DNA from: Nocardia cyriacigeorgica
GTDB lineage: Bacteria > Actinomycetota > Actinomycetes > Mycobacteriales > Mycobacteriaceae
Direction of reading: 5' to 3'
Assembly (NCBI RefSeq): GCF_010868145.1
Contig: NZ_JAAGUY010000015.1
Span: forward strand, 1-64,000
DNA length: 64,000 nt
Part shown: positions 18,458-28,377 of the stretch, piece by piece
How the letters are laid out: each line of letters begins with the position of its first letter
How positions within the stretch are numbered: the stretch's first letter is position 1
Notes under the pieces: generated by a model
The model's database searches: none
Told to the model about the DNA's origin: nothing
Seen by the model: the letters and a program-made list of their open reading frames with translations, nothing else
Translations under genes and position numbers: made by a program

Positions 18458-19081
18458 ATGACCACGCCCGAGCGCACGCCGGACACGCGGACATCCACCT
18501 CGATCTCCTGGCGCACCCGGATCATCGCGGGAACCGTCCTGGTCGTGGTGCTGATCGTCGCCTACCTCATCCTCGCGGCGTTCATTCCTCGCTGGTGGGC
18601 CCAACGCGTCGGCGAAATGGTCGGCGGCAGTTTTTCCAAGGGCATCGGCTGGGGTCTGGTCTACGGCGGTCTGTGTACCGCCGTTCCGTTGTTCCTGTTG
18701 TTGGTCGCGGTACTGGTCTGGAAGCGCCGCGGCGGCAAGGTCATCGCGGGCGGCGCGGTGGTGCTCGCCGTCATCTTCGCGATCCCGAACCTGATGACAC
18801 TGACAGTGGTGCTCGGTGGCAACAACGCCGCGCACGCGGGCGAACGCATCATGGACGTCGACGCTCCCGCGTTCCGCGGCGCCGCACTGGCGGGCGCCCT
18901 CATCGGGCTGTTGATCTTCCTCGCCGTGGTGGTTCTGGTGGTCAAACGCGGATGGCGGCGCCGCGCGCAAGCCAAGGCGGCCGTCGAGGCGGGCTGGGCG
19001 GCACCGATCGAACCGGCCGAGACAGTCGGCAAGACCGGCCTCGCTCCCGGAACCGAGGCTCACCGCCCGGAAAACCTGTGA
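18458..19081 (+). CDS. Multi-pass membrane protein of unknown function
   Basis: 207 aa with four hydrophobic segments near residues 22-45, 68-88, 97-118 and 144-167. Loops are short and basic (KRRGGK, KRGWRRRAQAK), so the cytoplasmic side can be predicted by the positive-inside rule. It resembles the 'permease' annotated next to bcp in other Nocardia, but no transporter motif is visible. The start was chosen by the -10 box and the position of the first membrane helix. Confidence 0.75.
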   Translation: MTTPERTPDTRTSTSISWRTRIIAGTVLVVVLIVAYLILAAFIPRWWAQRVGEMVGGSFSKGIGWGLVYGGLCTAVPLFLLLVAVLVWKRRGGKVIAGGAVVLAVIFAIPNLMTLTVVLGGNNAAHAGERIMDVDAPAFRGAALAGALIGLLIFLAVVVLVVKRGWRRRAQAKAAVEAGWAAPIEPAETVGKTGLAPGTEAHRPENL

Positions 19082-19196
19082 GTGACCTCACGTCATTCAG
19101 CGTCTCGCAGACGACCGAGCGAAGTCGTGGCAAACTCGTGTGCGCGGGTGACTGTTAGTGCGAAACCACGTCACTTGGCTCGAGAGAAGGCGCACA

Positions 19197-19688
19197 GTGA
19201 CGAAGTGGCTAAATCCAGTAGAACAACGAGCTTGGCGGGCGATTGTCGCGTTGACGACACGCCTGCCGGGCGCTTTGGACACCCAGCTGCAACGCGAGTC
19301 CGGCGTCACCCACTTCGAATTCTGGGTGCTGTCGCTGTTGTCGGAGGAGCCGGGGCACCGACTTCAGATGAGTGAGCTTGCCCACAGGGCAAATGCATCG
19401 CTATCGCGACTGTCTCATGTGGTGTCGAAGCTGGAGCGCATGGGCTTGGCCGAGCGAACCGTCACCGCCGGACGCCGCGGTGTCCAGGCCGTGCTCACCG
19501 ACGACGGATACAAGAAAGTAGTCGAGGCCACGCCCGGCTATCTGGATGCGGTCCGCAGGCTGGTCCTCGACGGGCTGGACGCCGGTCAGACCGCCACCCT
19601 CGCCGAGCTCGGTGAGGCGATGACGACCCAGCTCTCCGACGGCCTCGGCAGTCCCATCCGGACGACGGACGACACCGCAGGCTACTGA
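19197..19688 (+). CDS. MarR-family transcriptional regulator
   Basis: 163 aa. The winged helix-turn-helix is clear: TRLPGALDTQLQRESGVTHFEFWVLSLL, then LQMSELAHRANASLSRLSHVVSKLERMGLAERT and the wing with DGRR-like AGRRGVQAVLT. MarR dimers usually repress a neighbouring gene and respond to small phenolic or oxidised ligands. The GTG at 19197 was preferred to a GTG at 19158 because GAGAAGG lies 6 nt before it. The target is unknown; the upstream membrane protein is the nearest candidate. Confidence 0.9.
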   Translation: MTKWLNPVEQRAWRAIVALTTRLPGALDTQLQRESGVTHFEFWVLSLLSEEPGHRLQMSELAHRANASLSRLSHVVSKLERMGLAERTVTAGRRGVQAVLTDDGYKKVVEATPGYLDAVRRLVLDGLDAGQTATLAELGEAMTTQLSDGLGSPIRTTDDTAGY

Positions 19689-19701
19689 TCCGGGGCCGCG
19701 G

Positions 19702-20049
19702 TCAGGGTTGCGCGGCGAGTAGTACGTCGGAATCGAAACAGGTGTGGGTGCCGGTGTGGCAGGCCGCACCCTCCTGGTCGACCACGAGCAGGACGGTGTC
19801 GCCGTCGCAATCCAGGCGCACTTCGTGCACGTACTGGGTGTGTCCGGACGTCTCCCCCTTGACCCAGTACTGCTGCCGGGAGCGGGAGTAGTAGGTGCCC
19901 TTGCGGGTGGCCAGCGTGCGGGCCAGCGCCTCGTCGTCCATCCACGCGACCATCAGCACGTCGCCGGTGCCGCGTTCCTGCGCGACGGCGGCGAACAGGC
20001 CCGCCTCGTTGCGCTTGAGGCGGGCGGCGATGGCGGGGTCGAGTGTCAT
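19702..20049 (-). CDS. hisI: Phosphoribosyl-AMP cyclohydrolase
   Basis: 115 aa, the monofunctional actinobacterial form without a HisE domain. It opens the purine ring of PR-AMP in step 3 of histidine synthesis. Metal ligands are seen in [11 protein letters not shown] and [25 protein letters not shown] is the substrate-binding stretch. It starts only 7 nt after the AOS-PKS stop and so is probably transcribed together with the lipid genes, away from hisF, its usual neighbour. Confidence 0.97.
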   Translation of the reverse strand: MTLDPAIAARLKRNEAGLFAAVAQERGTGDVLMVAWMDDEALARTLATRKGTYYSRSRQQYWVKGETSGHTQYVHEVRLDCDGDTVLLVVDQEGAACHTGTHTCFDSDVLLAAQP

Positions 20050-20056
20050 GTCACCG

Positions 20057-23000
20057 TTATAGCAGTGCCATCTCCTCGGCGAGGATCACGACGGTCTCGC
20101 GGATCTGCTGCTCGCTGTGGCAGGCCGTGACGAAGAACCGCAGGCGCGCGAGGTCTTCGGGGACCGCCGGGTACAGGATCGGATTGACGTTGACGCCGCG
20201 TCCAAGCAGTGCGTTGGACAGCTTCAGCGTCTTCAGTGAGTCACCGACAATGCACGGGATGATCGGGGTGTCGCGACTGTCACCGGTATCGATGCCCGCC
20301 TCCCGTGCCAGCGTCAGGAACAGCTGGGAATTGCGCCGCAGACGTTCGAGCGGTTCGGGATCGGTCCGCAGCTGACGGATCGCCTCGGCGGAGGCCGCCG
20401 CGTTCATCGGGGTCATGCCGACGCTGTAGACGAATCCGGGCGTCGTGTATTTCAGGAAGCGGATCAGCTCGGCGCTACCCGCCACGTAACCACCGCATCC
20501 GGCCAGTGCCTTAGACATGGTGCCCGACCACAACTCGACATCGCGCCGGTCGACATCGAAATGCTCGCCGATGCCGCCACCGTTCGCGCCGAGCACGCCG
20601 ACGCTGTGCGCCTCGTCGATCATCAGCATCGCCTTGTGCCGCTTCTTGATCTCGATGATCGCTGGCAGGTCGGGGATATCGCCGTCCTGGCTGTACACCC
20701 CTTCGATGAGGATCAGGACCCGGCGGTACCGGGGCCGCAGCTCGGTCAGCAACCGGTCGAGCGCGGCATGATCATTGTGCGGGAACGGCCTGCGCGTGGC
20801 ACCGGACAGCTTGCAACCCTGCAGGATGCTGTCGTGGGCCAGGCTGTCGTGGATCACCAGATCGGACGGTCCGACGATATGCCCGATGATGGTGACGTTC
20901 GTGGAGTGACCACCGACCAGCGCCATCGCGTCATCGGTGCCGAGCAGCGCGGCGAGTTCGGCCTCGAGCTCGCGGTGCACCGGCTTCTCCCCGGACAGCA
21001 CCCGGCTCGCCGAGCACGAACTGCCGTAGCGTGCGACGGCGTCCTGGACCGCGTCGACCACGGCCGGATGCCCGGACAGGCCGAGGTAGTTGTAGCTGGA
21101 GAAGTTGACGACCGGCCGGCCGTCGATCACCGAGGTATCCCGCGTGACACCGTCGTTGACCAAGAAGTACGGATTGGACAGCCCGATGGCCTCGGCGCCG
21201 GCCAGCCGTCCCTCGATCGCTTTCACCTCGGCGAAATCTCTGATGCTGTACTCCGGCTCGACGAGCGGGAGCTCGGGCGCGGGATCGGATGTCATCGGAG
21301 CGATCGTGGGATTCGGCATCGTCCCAGACAGCTCGTGTTCCGTGGTCGTCACGGTGAGCGCCGAATCCTGGACCGGCGCACCCGGATTCACGTGCTGAAG
21401 CATGCCATCGGCGCCGCGGTTCCCAACCGGCGCGCCTCGGTCCGCCACGTAGGCAACGATATCGCCGAGCGTCGCCTGTTCCCCGAATCGAGCCGGGTCG
21501 ATGATCAGCCCTGTCGCCCGCCGGGAGATTCCGGTGAACAGATCGGCGGTCATGATCGAATCGAATCCGAGGTCACCACCGAGGGTGTGACCGTCACGGA
21601 GCCGATCGGCCGGATATCCGGTCACCCTGGCCGCTTCCGCGTGGACGATTCCGGCGGCGTGCGCGATGCCGATGGCGCCTCGGCCGGCACCGGTGCCGAC
21701 CACCGGCTCGCTGACGCCCGGGACATCGGCGACAGCGGCGCCGACAGCCGCCCCGGCGATCGACGAGGGCGCGGGCGAATCAGCGGGGGCGTGCGCAAGC
21801 CTCGCCAGCAGCGCGTTCTGTTCGCGGAAGAGCGCGATCATCTGATCCATGGTGGTGTCCTCGGGTTGTGCTTGGGAAGTCGTGATGGTTCGGAGTTCTT
21901 GTCGTACTGGAGAATTCGAGTCGATGCCCGGTTCGGGCTGCGCCGGCGACGTGACGCCCGCCGGTTGCTCGAGCCAGAACCGGTGCTCGGTGGAGAACTC
22001 ATATGCCGGCAGGCGGCGGCGCACCCGCTGGCCGGGTTCGTAGAGCGGTTCCCAGTCGGGGTCGAAGCCGTCCCGGTGCAGCGCGGCGACGACGTCGGAA
22101 AGCTCGCGGCCCGTGGCTCCGGGGCCGGGGCTCGGCGCCAGGCAGCGAGTAGCCGAATCCGGCTGGTTCCGGCCGACCAGCGGGGTCAGCACCTTACGCG
22201 GCCCTACCTCGACGATGTGGGTCGGCGTAGTGGCCAGTGCGGCGTCGATGGCTTCGCCGAAACGGACAGTGGCACTGATGTGTTCGGTCCAGTAGGTGGC
22301 GTCCATCGGCTCGCCGGGCTCGAGCAGGCGCCCGCGCACGGTCGAATAGATCGGCAGGTTGGGCGCCCGATAGGTGCATGCGCCCGCGGCCGCCTCGAAC
22401 TCGGCCAGCATCGGCTCCATCAGCGGGCTGTGAAAGGCGTGGGACACGGTGAGCGGCTTCGTGATCACCGCACGCGCGTCCAGGTCCGCCCTGATCCGCG
22501 CGATCGCGGCGGCGTCGCCGGAAAGCACGAGATCGGCCGGACCGTTGACGGCCGCGATCGCGACCCGCGGTTCGGCCGCGAGCAAGTCGGCGACCGCCGC
22601 CGCGGCCGCGCGCACCGCCACCATCGCTCCCCCCTCGGGTAGCTGCCGCATCAGGGCGCCTCGCGCTACGACCAGCCGGCACGCGTCGTCGAGGTCGAAG
22701 ACACCCGCGACCGCCGCGGCCGCGTATTCGCCGATGCTGTGTCCGACCAGCCAGGCGGGCCGCAGCCTCAGCTCGGCCAACGACTGCGCGAGCGCGTATT
22801 CCATCGCGAAGATCGCCGGCTGTGCCAGTTCGGTGCTGTCGATGCGGGCCTGATCGTCGAGCAGTAGCTCCCGCACCGAGCGGCCGAGGTGCGGGGCCAT
22901 GGCCTCGTCTACCATGCCGAGGGCGCGCCGGAAACCCGGGCTCGCCGCGTGCAGCGCCCGGCCCATGCCGCTGAATTGCGAACCCTGCCCGCTGAACATC

Positions 23001-24637
23001 CAGCCTGCGGTAACCGGTTGCGCGACACCGGCTTCCGGGCCGCCGCGCAACTGCGCGATCGCTTCGTCCCGATCGGCGGCGACGATCGCGAGCCTGTTGC
23101 GGCCGGAGGACTTCACCTGGTTGCTGGTCCAGCACAGTTGCGCGAACTGGTCGCCGGGCACGGTCGCCAGCGCGTCGGCCATCCGCAGCGCATTGCGACG
23201 CAGCCCGTCGGCGTTGTCCGAGGACAGGGTCAGCACCCCGCCGGACGAATTTCCCAACCCGTCGGCAGAATCCGACGAAAGTCCGGACCGACCGCCGAAC
23301 CCATCCCCGATGGCGGACGCGTCCGGCGAGGCATCGCGGTCGTCGACCGTCGGCACAGCCGGTGCGCTCGCCAGCACGATGTGCGCGTTCGTCCCGCCGA
23401 CACCGAAGCTACTGACCCCGCCGACCGACGGCTCACCGAGCGGCATCGGCTCGGCGAGCAGCCGCAGACCGTGCTTGGCCATCCGTAGCTTCGGGTTCTC
23501 GGTGTCGGCGAATCGCGACGGCGGCACGACACCGTGATGCAGGCCGAGTGCGACCTTGATCAGGCCTGCGACACCCGCGGCACCTTCGGTGTGGCCGAGA
23601 TTGCCTTTGATGGAACCGATTCCGCACGGCTGGGCGCGGTCGCTCGAATGCAACGCGCCGAGCGCTTTGACCTCGATCATGTCGCCGAGGACGGTTCCGG
23701 TGCCGTGCGCTTCGACGAAGTCCACCTGCTGCGGTCGCACACCGGCCCGCTGATAGGCCTGTTCGACGACCTGCTGCTGCGCCCACCGATTCGGTGCGGT
23801 GATGCCGTTGCTTCGGCCGTCGGAGTTGACCGCGCTCCCCTTGATCACCGCGTAGATCGGCAGGCCCGCCGCCTCGGCGTCGGCCAGTCGTCGCAGCACC
23901 AGGACCGCGGCCCCCTCGCCGCGCACGATCCCGTCGGCGTTCGCGCTGAACGGTTTGCACCGGGCGTCGGGAGCCGACAGTCCGGCCTGGGTGTAGAAGA
24001 TGCCGACCGCGGGCGTCAATACCAGATTGACCCCACCGGCGAGCGCCTGATCACACTCACCCGCAGCAAGGGCAGCACAGGCGAGATGGATCGCGACCAG
24101 CGATGACGAGCAGGCGGTGTCGACCGCCATGCTGGGGCCCTTCAGATCGAGCTGATAGGACAGCCGGTTCGCCGTCATGAAGTAGCCGTTGCCCGAACCG
24201 TGCTGCGCTGTGATCGCCGCGTAGTCGCCCATCTGCAGGTTCGCCCATTCGTTGGCCATCACGCCGACGTAGACGCCGGTCCGGGAACCGGCTTGGGCGC
24301 GCGGATCGAGCGTTGCGTCCTCGAACGCCCGCCACGCGGTCTGTAGCAGCAGCCGCTGTTGCGGATCCATCGCTTCGGCTTCGCGGGGAGCGATGCCGAA
24401 GAACTCGTGATCGAAGGCGTCGGCGTCGTCGAGGAAACCGCCGCTGCGCGCGTTGATGGTGCCTGGAGCGCCGGCGGGGTCGTGGAAGTCGTCGGCGTTC
24501 CACCGGTTCGCCGGGACCTCCGAGATCACCTCACCGCCGCCCATCAGCAGCTGCCACAGCGCGGCCGGATCGGGGGTGTGCGGGAACCGGCAGTCGAGCC
24601 CGACGATCGCGATATCGCTTGGTTGGTCGGTGCTCAT
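20057..24637 (-). CDS. Type I PKS fused to alpha-oxoamine synthase (KS-AT-ACP-AOS)
   Basis: 1526 aa. KS (residues about 8-430) has DTACSSS with Cys176 and the HGTGT and NLGHTEG histidines. AT (about 550-880) has GHSIGE (Ser634) and HAFH, so malonyl-CoA is expected. ACP (about 985-1065) has GDLGFDSIM (Ser1027). The C-terminal AOS/KBL domain (about 1129-1526) has [10 protein letters not shown] and [13 protein letters not shown] with the PLP Lys1376. There is no KR, DH, ER or thioesterase. The likely role: extend an acyl-ACP by one malonate, keep the beta-keto group, then join it to an amino acid with loss of CO2. PigH of prodigiosin synthesis has a comparable ACP-AOS release step. The ATG overlaps the ACP gene by 4 nt. 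The amino acid used is unknown. Confidence 0.93.
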   Translation of the reverse strand: MSTDQPSDIAIVGLDCRFPHTPDPAALWQLLMGGGEVISEVPANRWNADDFHDPAGAPGTINARSGGFLDDADAFDHEFFGIAPREAEAMDPQQRLLLQTAWRAFEDATLDPRAQAGSRTGVYVGVMANEWANLQMGDYAAITAQHGSGNGYFMTANRLSYQLDLKGPSMAVDTACSSSLVAIHLACAALAAGECDQALAGGVNLVLTPAVGIFYTQAGLSAPDARCKPFSANADGIVRGEGAAVLVLRRLADAEAAGLPIYAVIKGSAVNSDGRSNGITAPNRWAQQQVVEQAYQRAGVRPQQVDFVEAHGTGTVLGDMIEVKALGALHSSDRAQPCGIGSIKGNLGHTEGAAGVAGLIKVALGLHHGVVPPSRFADTENPKLRMAKHGLRLLAEPMPLGEPSVGGVSSFGVGGTNAHIVLASAPAVPTVDDRDASPDASAIGDGFGGRSGLSSDSADGLGNSSGGVLTLSSDNADGLRRNALRMADALATVPGDQFAQLCWTSNQVKSSGRNRLAIVAADRDEAIAQLRGGPEAGVAQPVTAGWMFSGQGSQFSGMGRALHAASPGFRRALGMVDEAMAPHLGRSVRELLLDDQARIDSTELAQPAIFAMEYALAQSLAELRLRPAWLVGHSIGEYAAAAVAGVFDLDDACRLVVARGALMRQLPEGGAMVAVRAAAAAVADLLAAEPRVAIAAVNGPADLVLSGDAAAIARIRADLDARAVITKPLTVSHAFHSPLMEPMLAEFEAAAGACTYRAPNLPIYSTVRGRLLEPGEPMDATYWTEHISATVRFGEAIDAALATTPTHIVEVGPRKVLTPLVGRNQPDSATRCLAPSPGPGATGRELSDVVAALHRDGFDPDWEPLYEPGQRVRRRLPAYEFSTEHRFWLEQPAGVTSPAQPEPGIDSNSPVRQELRTITTSQAQPEDTTMDQMIALFREQNALLARLAHAPADSPAPSSIAGAAVGAAVADVPGVSEPVVGTGAGRGAIGIAHAAGIVHAEAARVTGYPADRLRDGHTLGGDLGFDSIMTADLFTGISRRATGLIIDPARFGEQATLGDIVAYVADRGAPVGNRGADGMLQHVNPGAPVQDSALTVTTTEHELSGTMPNPTIAPMTSDPAPELPLVEPEYSIRDFAEVKAIEGRLAGAEAIGLSNPYFLVNDGVTRDTSVIDGRPVVNFSSYNYLGLSGHPAVVDAVQDAVARYGSSCSASRVLSGEKPVHRELEAELAALLGTDDAMALVGGHSTNVTIIGHIVGPSDLVIHDSLAHDSILQGCKLSGATRRPFPHNDHAALDRLLTELRPRYRRVLILIEGVYSQDGDIPDLPAIIEIKKRHKAMLMIDEAHSVGVLGANGGGIGEHFDVDRRDVELWSGTMSKALAGCGGYVAGSAELIRFLKYTTPGFVYSVGMTPMNAAASAEAIRQLRTDPEPLERLRRNSQLFLTLAREAGIDTGDSRDTPIIPCIVGDSLKTLKLSNALLGRGVNVNPILYPAVPEDLARLRFFVTACHSEQQIRETVVILAEEMALL

Positions 24638-24948
24638 GCGGCAAGGGCGGTTTCGGCCGCGAGGAAGGCGGCGATATCGGCGATGGTCGGATAGTCGAAG
24701 ACCAGCGTCGGGTCCACGTCCAGTTCCCATCGGTCCTCGATCTCGCCGCACAGTGCGACCGCCGAGACGGAGTCCATGCCGAGTTCGGCCAGCGGGACGG
24801 CCGGATCCACCTGATGCGGCGCACGCTCGGTGTAGTCGGCGACTCGCTCGGCGAGCCAGCCGGTGATCGTGGCCGGATGGGCGGTGGGTGCGGTGTCGAA
24901 CATCTGCGGTTCCTCGGTGGGGTATCGGTCGTCGGGGTGGAAGGTCAT
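24634..24948 (-). CDS. Free-standing acyl carrier protein
   Basis: 104 aa. LAELGMDSVSAVALCGEIED carries the phosphopantetheine Ser around residue 60, followed by VFDYPTIADIAAFL, a normal PKS/FAAL-type carrier. A polar 20-residue extension precedes the domain. It overlaps FAAL upstream and the PKS downstream by 4 nt each (ATGA), so all three should be made together. It most likely receives the fatty acyl group from the FAAL and gives it to the KS. Confidence 0.92.
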   Translation of the reverse strand: MTFHPDDRYPTEEPQMFDTAPTAHPATITGWLAERVADYTERAPHQVDPAVPLAELGMDSVSAVALCGEIEDRWELDVDPTLVFDYPTIADIAAFLAAETALAA

Positions 24949-26627
24949 CGGCTCAGCGCCGGTTCGATATCCTGGTGCAGCACACCGTCGACGCGGCGTC
25001 GCAGAAACGCGGAGCGCATCGAGCTGCGCTGCACCTTGCCGCTGGTGGTGCGGTGCACCGAGCGGGGTTCTACGAGCACGACATTCGGCGCGGGCACGTC
25101 GAATCCGCGGGCCACCGCGGTCTTGATCGCAGAGGTCAGCTCCGTCAATGTGGCGCCGTCCAGCAACGCCGGTTTGACGCTGTGCAGCACCACCAGTCGT
25201 TCCCGATCCCCCGCGTCGACCGACACCGCGACACCGGCGCCCGCGAGCGCCGGGTGCAGACCGCGCACCAGCTCCTCGATGTCCTGCGGATAGATATTGC
25301 GGCCGTTGACGATCAACAGGTCCTTACGGCGGCCCGCGACGAACAATTCCCCGTTCTGAAGTACGCCGAGGTCGCCGGTGCGCAGAAACGGTCCCTCGGT
25401 GCCGATGTAGGCGTCGAAATCTGCCGCGGTCTCTTCGGGGCGGTTCCAATAGCCGGCGGCGACGCTGTCACCGCGAATCCAGATCTCGCCGACAACCGTG
25501 TCCGGCACGGGCTTTCCGGTGACGGGATCGACGATGCGGATGTCGATTCCGCGGGCCGCCTGGCCGCAGCCTACGAGGCGGGTCTCGTCGCCTGCGTCGA
25601 GAAACACCGGGTCCGTGGCGCGCGGGCTGGCGCTGGCGAGCAAGGTGACCTCGGCCATCCCGTAGGCGGGCCGGAAGGCGGTCGACTTCCAGCCGACTGG
25701 TGCGAACCGGTTCTGTACGGCGGCGATGGTTCGTTCGCGCACCGGTTCGGCACCGCACAACGCGATCTCCAGGCTGGACAGATCAAGTCGCGCCAACTGC
25801 TCGTCGGTGACGCGGCGGGCGATCAGTTCGTACGCGAAATTCGGTGCGGCGGTGATGGTTGCGCGATAGGTGTCGATCGCCTCGAGCCAGCGCACCGGCC
25901 GTTTGAGGAAGGTGGTCGGCGCCATGAACACCAGATTTCCCCCGGAGTACAACCCACCGAGCAGCATGCCGATCAGGCCCATGTCGTGGAAGTGCGGGAT
26001 CCAGCTGACCCCGATCGAGGTGTCGTCGACGCCGAGTGCGGCCATGGCGGCTTCGTTGTGCAGCAGATTGCCGTGGGTCACCACGACACCCTTCGGCGTT
26101 CCGGTCGATCCCGAGGTGTACTGCAGGAAAGCGATCGTCGCGGTGTCGATGTCGGGCATGCGCCATGCGTCGGGATCGCCCAGTGGTCGGTCGGTGGTGG
26201 CGACCATCGTCGACGTCGCGCCCGCGATCAGCGGCTGGAGGTCGGAAGTGGTGAGCACCAGGTCTGCGCCGGAATCGGCGATCACACCTTCGACCCGCTC
26301 GGCACTGCGCTCGTCGTACGGAATCGGTGCGGGGACCGCGACGACACCCGCGTACAGGCAGCCGAGGAACGCCCGCAGGAACGCCATCCCGTCGAGATAG
26401 AGCAGCACGACCGGCTGCGCCGATTCCGGCTGACCGGCCAGCCATACGGCCAGCGCCCTGGCCTCGCGATCGAGGTCACGGAAGCTCGCGGTCTCCTCGA
26501 CGAGTGCGCGGCCGTTCTCACGGAGGTAGGTGTAGGACCTGGTGTCGCCGTACGTGGCGACTTGCTGCCGGACATGCTGAACGTAGCCGTCGTGCACGGG
26601 GGATTCCTTCGCGGTGGAGGTGGCCAT
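24945..26627 (-). CDS. Fatty acyl-AMP ligase (FAAL)
   Basis: 560 aa, ANL superfamily. It activates a fatty acid with ATP and loads it on a carrier protein. P-loop TSGSTGTPKG at 171-180; WIPHFHDMGLIG and AYGMAEVTLLAS are typical of FAAL rather than acyl-CoA synthetases; GRNIYPQDIE and the C-terminal TTSGKVQRS with Lys531 complete the active site. The ATG at 26627 has no good ribosome site. The gene follows hisF after 119 nt. The position before an ACP and a PKS is the classic FAAL arrangement of mycobacterial lipid synthesis. The chain length accepted cannot be read from the sequence. Confidence 0.94.
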   Translation of the reverse strand: MATSTAKESPVHDGYVQHVRQQVATYGDTRSYTYLRENGRALVEETASFRDLDREARALAVWLAGQPESAQPVVLLYLDGMAFLRAFLGCLYAGVVAVPAPIPYDERSAERVEGVIADSGADLVLTTSDLQPLIAGATSTMVATTDRPLGDPDAWRMPDIDTATIAFLQYTSGSTGTPKGVVVTHGNLLHNEAAMAALGVDDTSIGVSWIPHFHDMGLIGMLLGGLYSGGNLVFMAPTTFLKRPVRWLEAIDTYRATITAAPNFAYELIARRVTDEQLARLDLSSLEIALCGAEPVRERTIAAVQNRFAPVGWKSTAFRPAYGMAEVTLLASASPRATDPVFLDAGDETRLVGCGQAARGIDIRIVDPVTGKPVPDTVVGEIWIRGDSVAAGYWNRPEETAADFDAYIGTEGPFLRTGDLGVLQNGELFVAGRRKDLLIVNGRNIYPQDIEELVRGLHPALAGAGVAVSVDAGDRERLVVLHSVKPALLDGATLTELTSAIKTAVARGFDVPAPNVVLVEPRSVHRTTSGKVQRSSMRSAFLRRRVDGVLHQDIEPALSR

Positions 26628-26713
26628 AGCTGGGAACTATGACTCTGTCCGATCCACCGGCCCGGAAACAGGAACCTCAGGTGACCCGCGTCGAACCCCA
26701 AGGGTGCGCGCGA

Positions 26714-26730
26714 TCCCACCCTGGGTGGGA
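26714..26730. terminator. Hairpin between hisF and FAAL
   Basis: TCCCACC-CTG-GGTGGGA is a 7-bp stem with a 3-nt loop in the 119-nt gap. It lacks a U-tract. It may partly terminate hisF transcripts or protect an end; it marks a likely border between his and lipid genes. Confidence 0.4.
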
Positions 26731-26746
26731 CTCCGCACGCGAGGTG

Positions 26747-27520
26747 CTACCGGACGACGACGTCCGCCTTGCGCATCGCGTCCTTGACCTCGGGGATGCT
26801 CAGATCACCGAAGTGGAACACACTCGCCGCCAGCACCGCGTCCGCACCGGCCTCTACCGCGGGCACGAAATGCTCGACCGCACCAGCGCCGCCGCTGGCG
26901 ATGACCGGGATCGACACCGCGGCACGCACCGCCCGGATCATCGGCAGATCGAAGCCCGCTTTGGTGCCGTCGGCGTCCATCGAGTTGAGCAGGATCTCGC
27001 CCACGCCGAGTTCGGCGCCGCGCACCGCCCATTCGACCGCGTCGATACCGGTGCCGCGTTTACCGCCATGGGTGGTGACCTCCCACCCGGACGGGGTGTC
27101 GGGCTGGCCGTCGGGGACGGTGCGCGCGTCGACCGAGAGCACGATGCACTGCGAACCGAACCGCTGCGACATCTCCCGCAGCACCTCCGGCCTGGCGATG
27201 GCCGCGGTATTGACCGACACCTTGTCGGCGCCGGCGCGCAGCAGCCGGTCCACATCGTCGACGGTGCGCACGCCACCGCCGACGGTGAGCGGAATGAAGA
27301 TCTGCTCGGCGGTGCGGGTGACCACGTCGATCATGGTGCCGCGGTCACCGGAGGACGCGCTGACGTCGAGGAAGGTCAGCTCGTCGGCGCCTTGGGCGTC
27401 GTAGAGGGCGGCCAGTTCCACTGGATCGCCCGCATCGCGCAGGTTCTCGAACTTGACGCCCTTGACCACCCGGCCCGCATCCACATCCAGGCACGGAATC
27501 ACGCGTACCGCGACCGTCAT
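26747..27520 (-). CDS. hisF: Imidazole glycerol phosphate synthase, cyclase subunit
   Basis: 257 aa (beta/alpha)8 barrel that turns PRFAR plus ammonia from HisH into IGP and [21 protein letters not shown] holds the catalytic Asp near residue 11; VDARTVP carries the second; LTVGGGVRT and [11 protein letters not shown] are the phosphate sites. The ATG at 27520 follows AAGGATGAGG; an upstream GTG at 27541 is less likely. It is 4 nt downstream of the impA stop. Confidence 0.97.
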   Translation of the reverse strand: MTVAVRVIPCLDVDAGRVVKGVKFENLRDAGDPVELAALYDAQGADELTFLDVSASSGDRGTMIDVVTRTAEQIFIPLTVGGGVRTVDDVDRLLRAGADKVSVNTAAIARPEVLREMSQRFGSQCIVLSVDARTVPDGQPDTPSGWEVTTHGGKRGTGIDAVEWAVRGAELGVGEILLNSMDADGTKAGFDLPMIRAVRAAVSIPVIASGGAGAVEHFVPAVEAGADAVLAASVFHFGDLSIPEVKDAMRKADVVVR

Positions 27521-27524
27521 CGCC

Positions 27525-28367
27525 TCATCCTTCCCTGCCACCGCCCGCGGCGGTGGGTTCTGTTTCCGCCGACACCGCGCCGATCATCTCCAGCAGTTCG
27601 GCGTGCACGCCCGGCGCGGCGGCCAGCACCGATCCGGATTCGATATGCCACGGGGCACCGGCCAGGTCGGTCACCACACCGCCCGCGGCGCGCACCAACG
27701 CCACCCCTGCGGCGTTGTCCCAGGGATGGTGCCCGAAGACGATCGCCCCGCCCAGCGCACCGGAGGCGGTGAAGGCCAGGTCGATGCCGGTGGAGCCGTG
27801 CATCCGCACCCGCGACGACAGCCTGCTCAGCGCGCCGAGCAGATCGAAGCGGAAGCGGCCGGGGATGCGGCCCGCCGAGTCCACATTGAACGCGCCGAAG
27901 CCGATCATCGCCTCGGCGAGGGTCCCGGTCGGCAGCGGCGGTTGCGGCACACCGTCGAGCAGCACCGGGCCACCGGCGACGGCGGCGTAACGGCGGCCGA
28001 GGACCGGCAGCCACGTCAAACCCAGCACTGGTTCACCGTCACGAACCAGCGCGAGCAGCATGCCCGACAGCGGATGCCCCGACGAATAGTTGAACGTGCC
28101 GTCGATGGGATCGAGCACCCACGCGGTACCGGAGGTGAGCTGGGGGCCGCCGAATTCCTCGCCGTGCACCTCGATACCGGTGAGCTGGTGCAGCCGCGCG
28201 GAGATGGTGCGTTCCAGTTCCAGATCGAGTTCGGTGGCGAAATCGTTGTGGCCCTTGTCGACCGCGCTCGGTGCGCCGAGGCCGTCGACGAACCGCACCG
28301 CGGCGGCGTCGAGCACTTCGGCGGCAATGGGCAGCAGCGCTGCGGGATCGGGGTTCGGGACGGTCAT
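27525..28367 (-). CDS. impA: Inositol monophosphatase family enzyme in the his operon
   Basis: 280 aa. The Mg-dependent phosphatase signature is present: VHGEEFGG (metal Glu), [14 protein letters not shown] and [17 protein letters not shown]. In M. tuberculosis impA (Rv1604) sits at exactly this place between hisA and hisF. Members act on inositol phosphates or on histidinol phosphate; in this locus a histidinol-phosphate phosphatase (HisN-like) role is plausible but not shown. The ATG at 28367 lies 10 nt after the hisA stop. Confidence 0.9.
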   Translation of the reverse strand: MTVPNPDPAALLPIAAEVLDAAAVRFVDGLGAPSAVDKGHNDFATELDLELERTISARLHQLTGIEVHGEEFGGPQLTSGTAWVLDPIDGTFNYSSGHPLSGMLLALVRDGEPVLGLTWLPVLGRRYAAVAGGPVLLDGVPQPPLPTGTLAEAMIGFGAFNVDSAGRIPGRFRFDLLGALSRLSSRVRMHGSTGIDLAFTASGALGGAIVFGHHPWDNAAGVALVRAAGGVVTDLAGAPWHIESGSVLAAAPGVHAELLEMIGAVSAETEPTAAGGGREG

Positions 28368-28377
28368 CTCGGCGGGC

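Noticed and set aside
20561-22642. Long open frame on the plus strand opposite the PKS-AOS gene
   Set aside because: It is antisense to clear AT/ACP/AOS coding sequence, rich in Arg, His, Gly and Asp, and matches no family; a GC-skew shadow.
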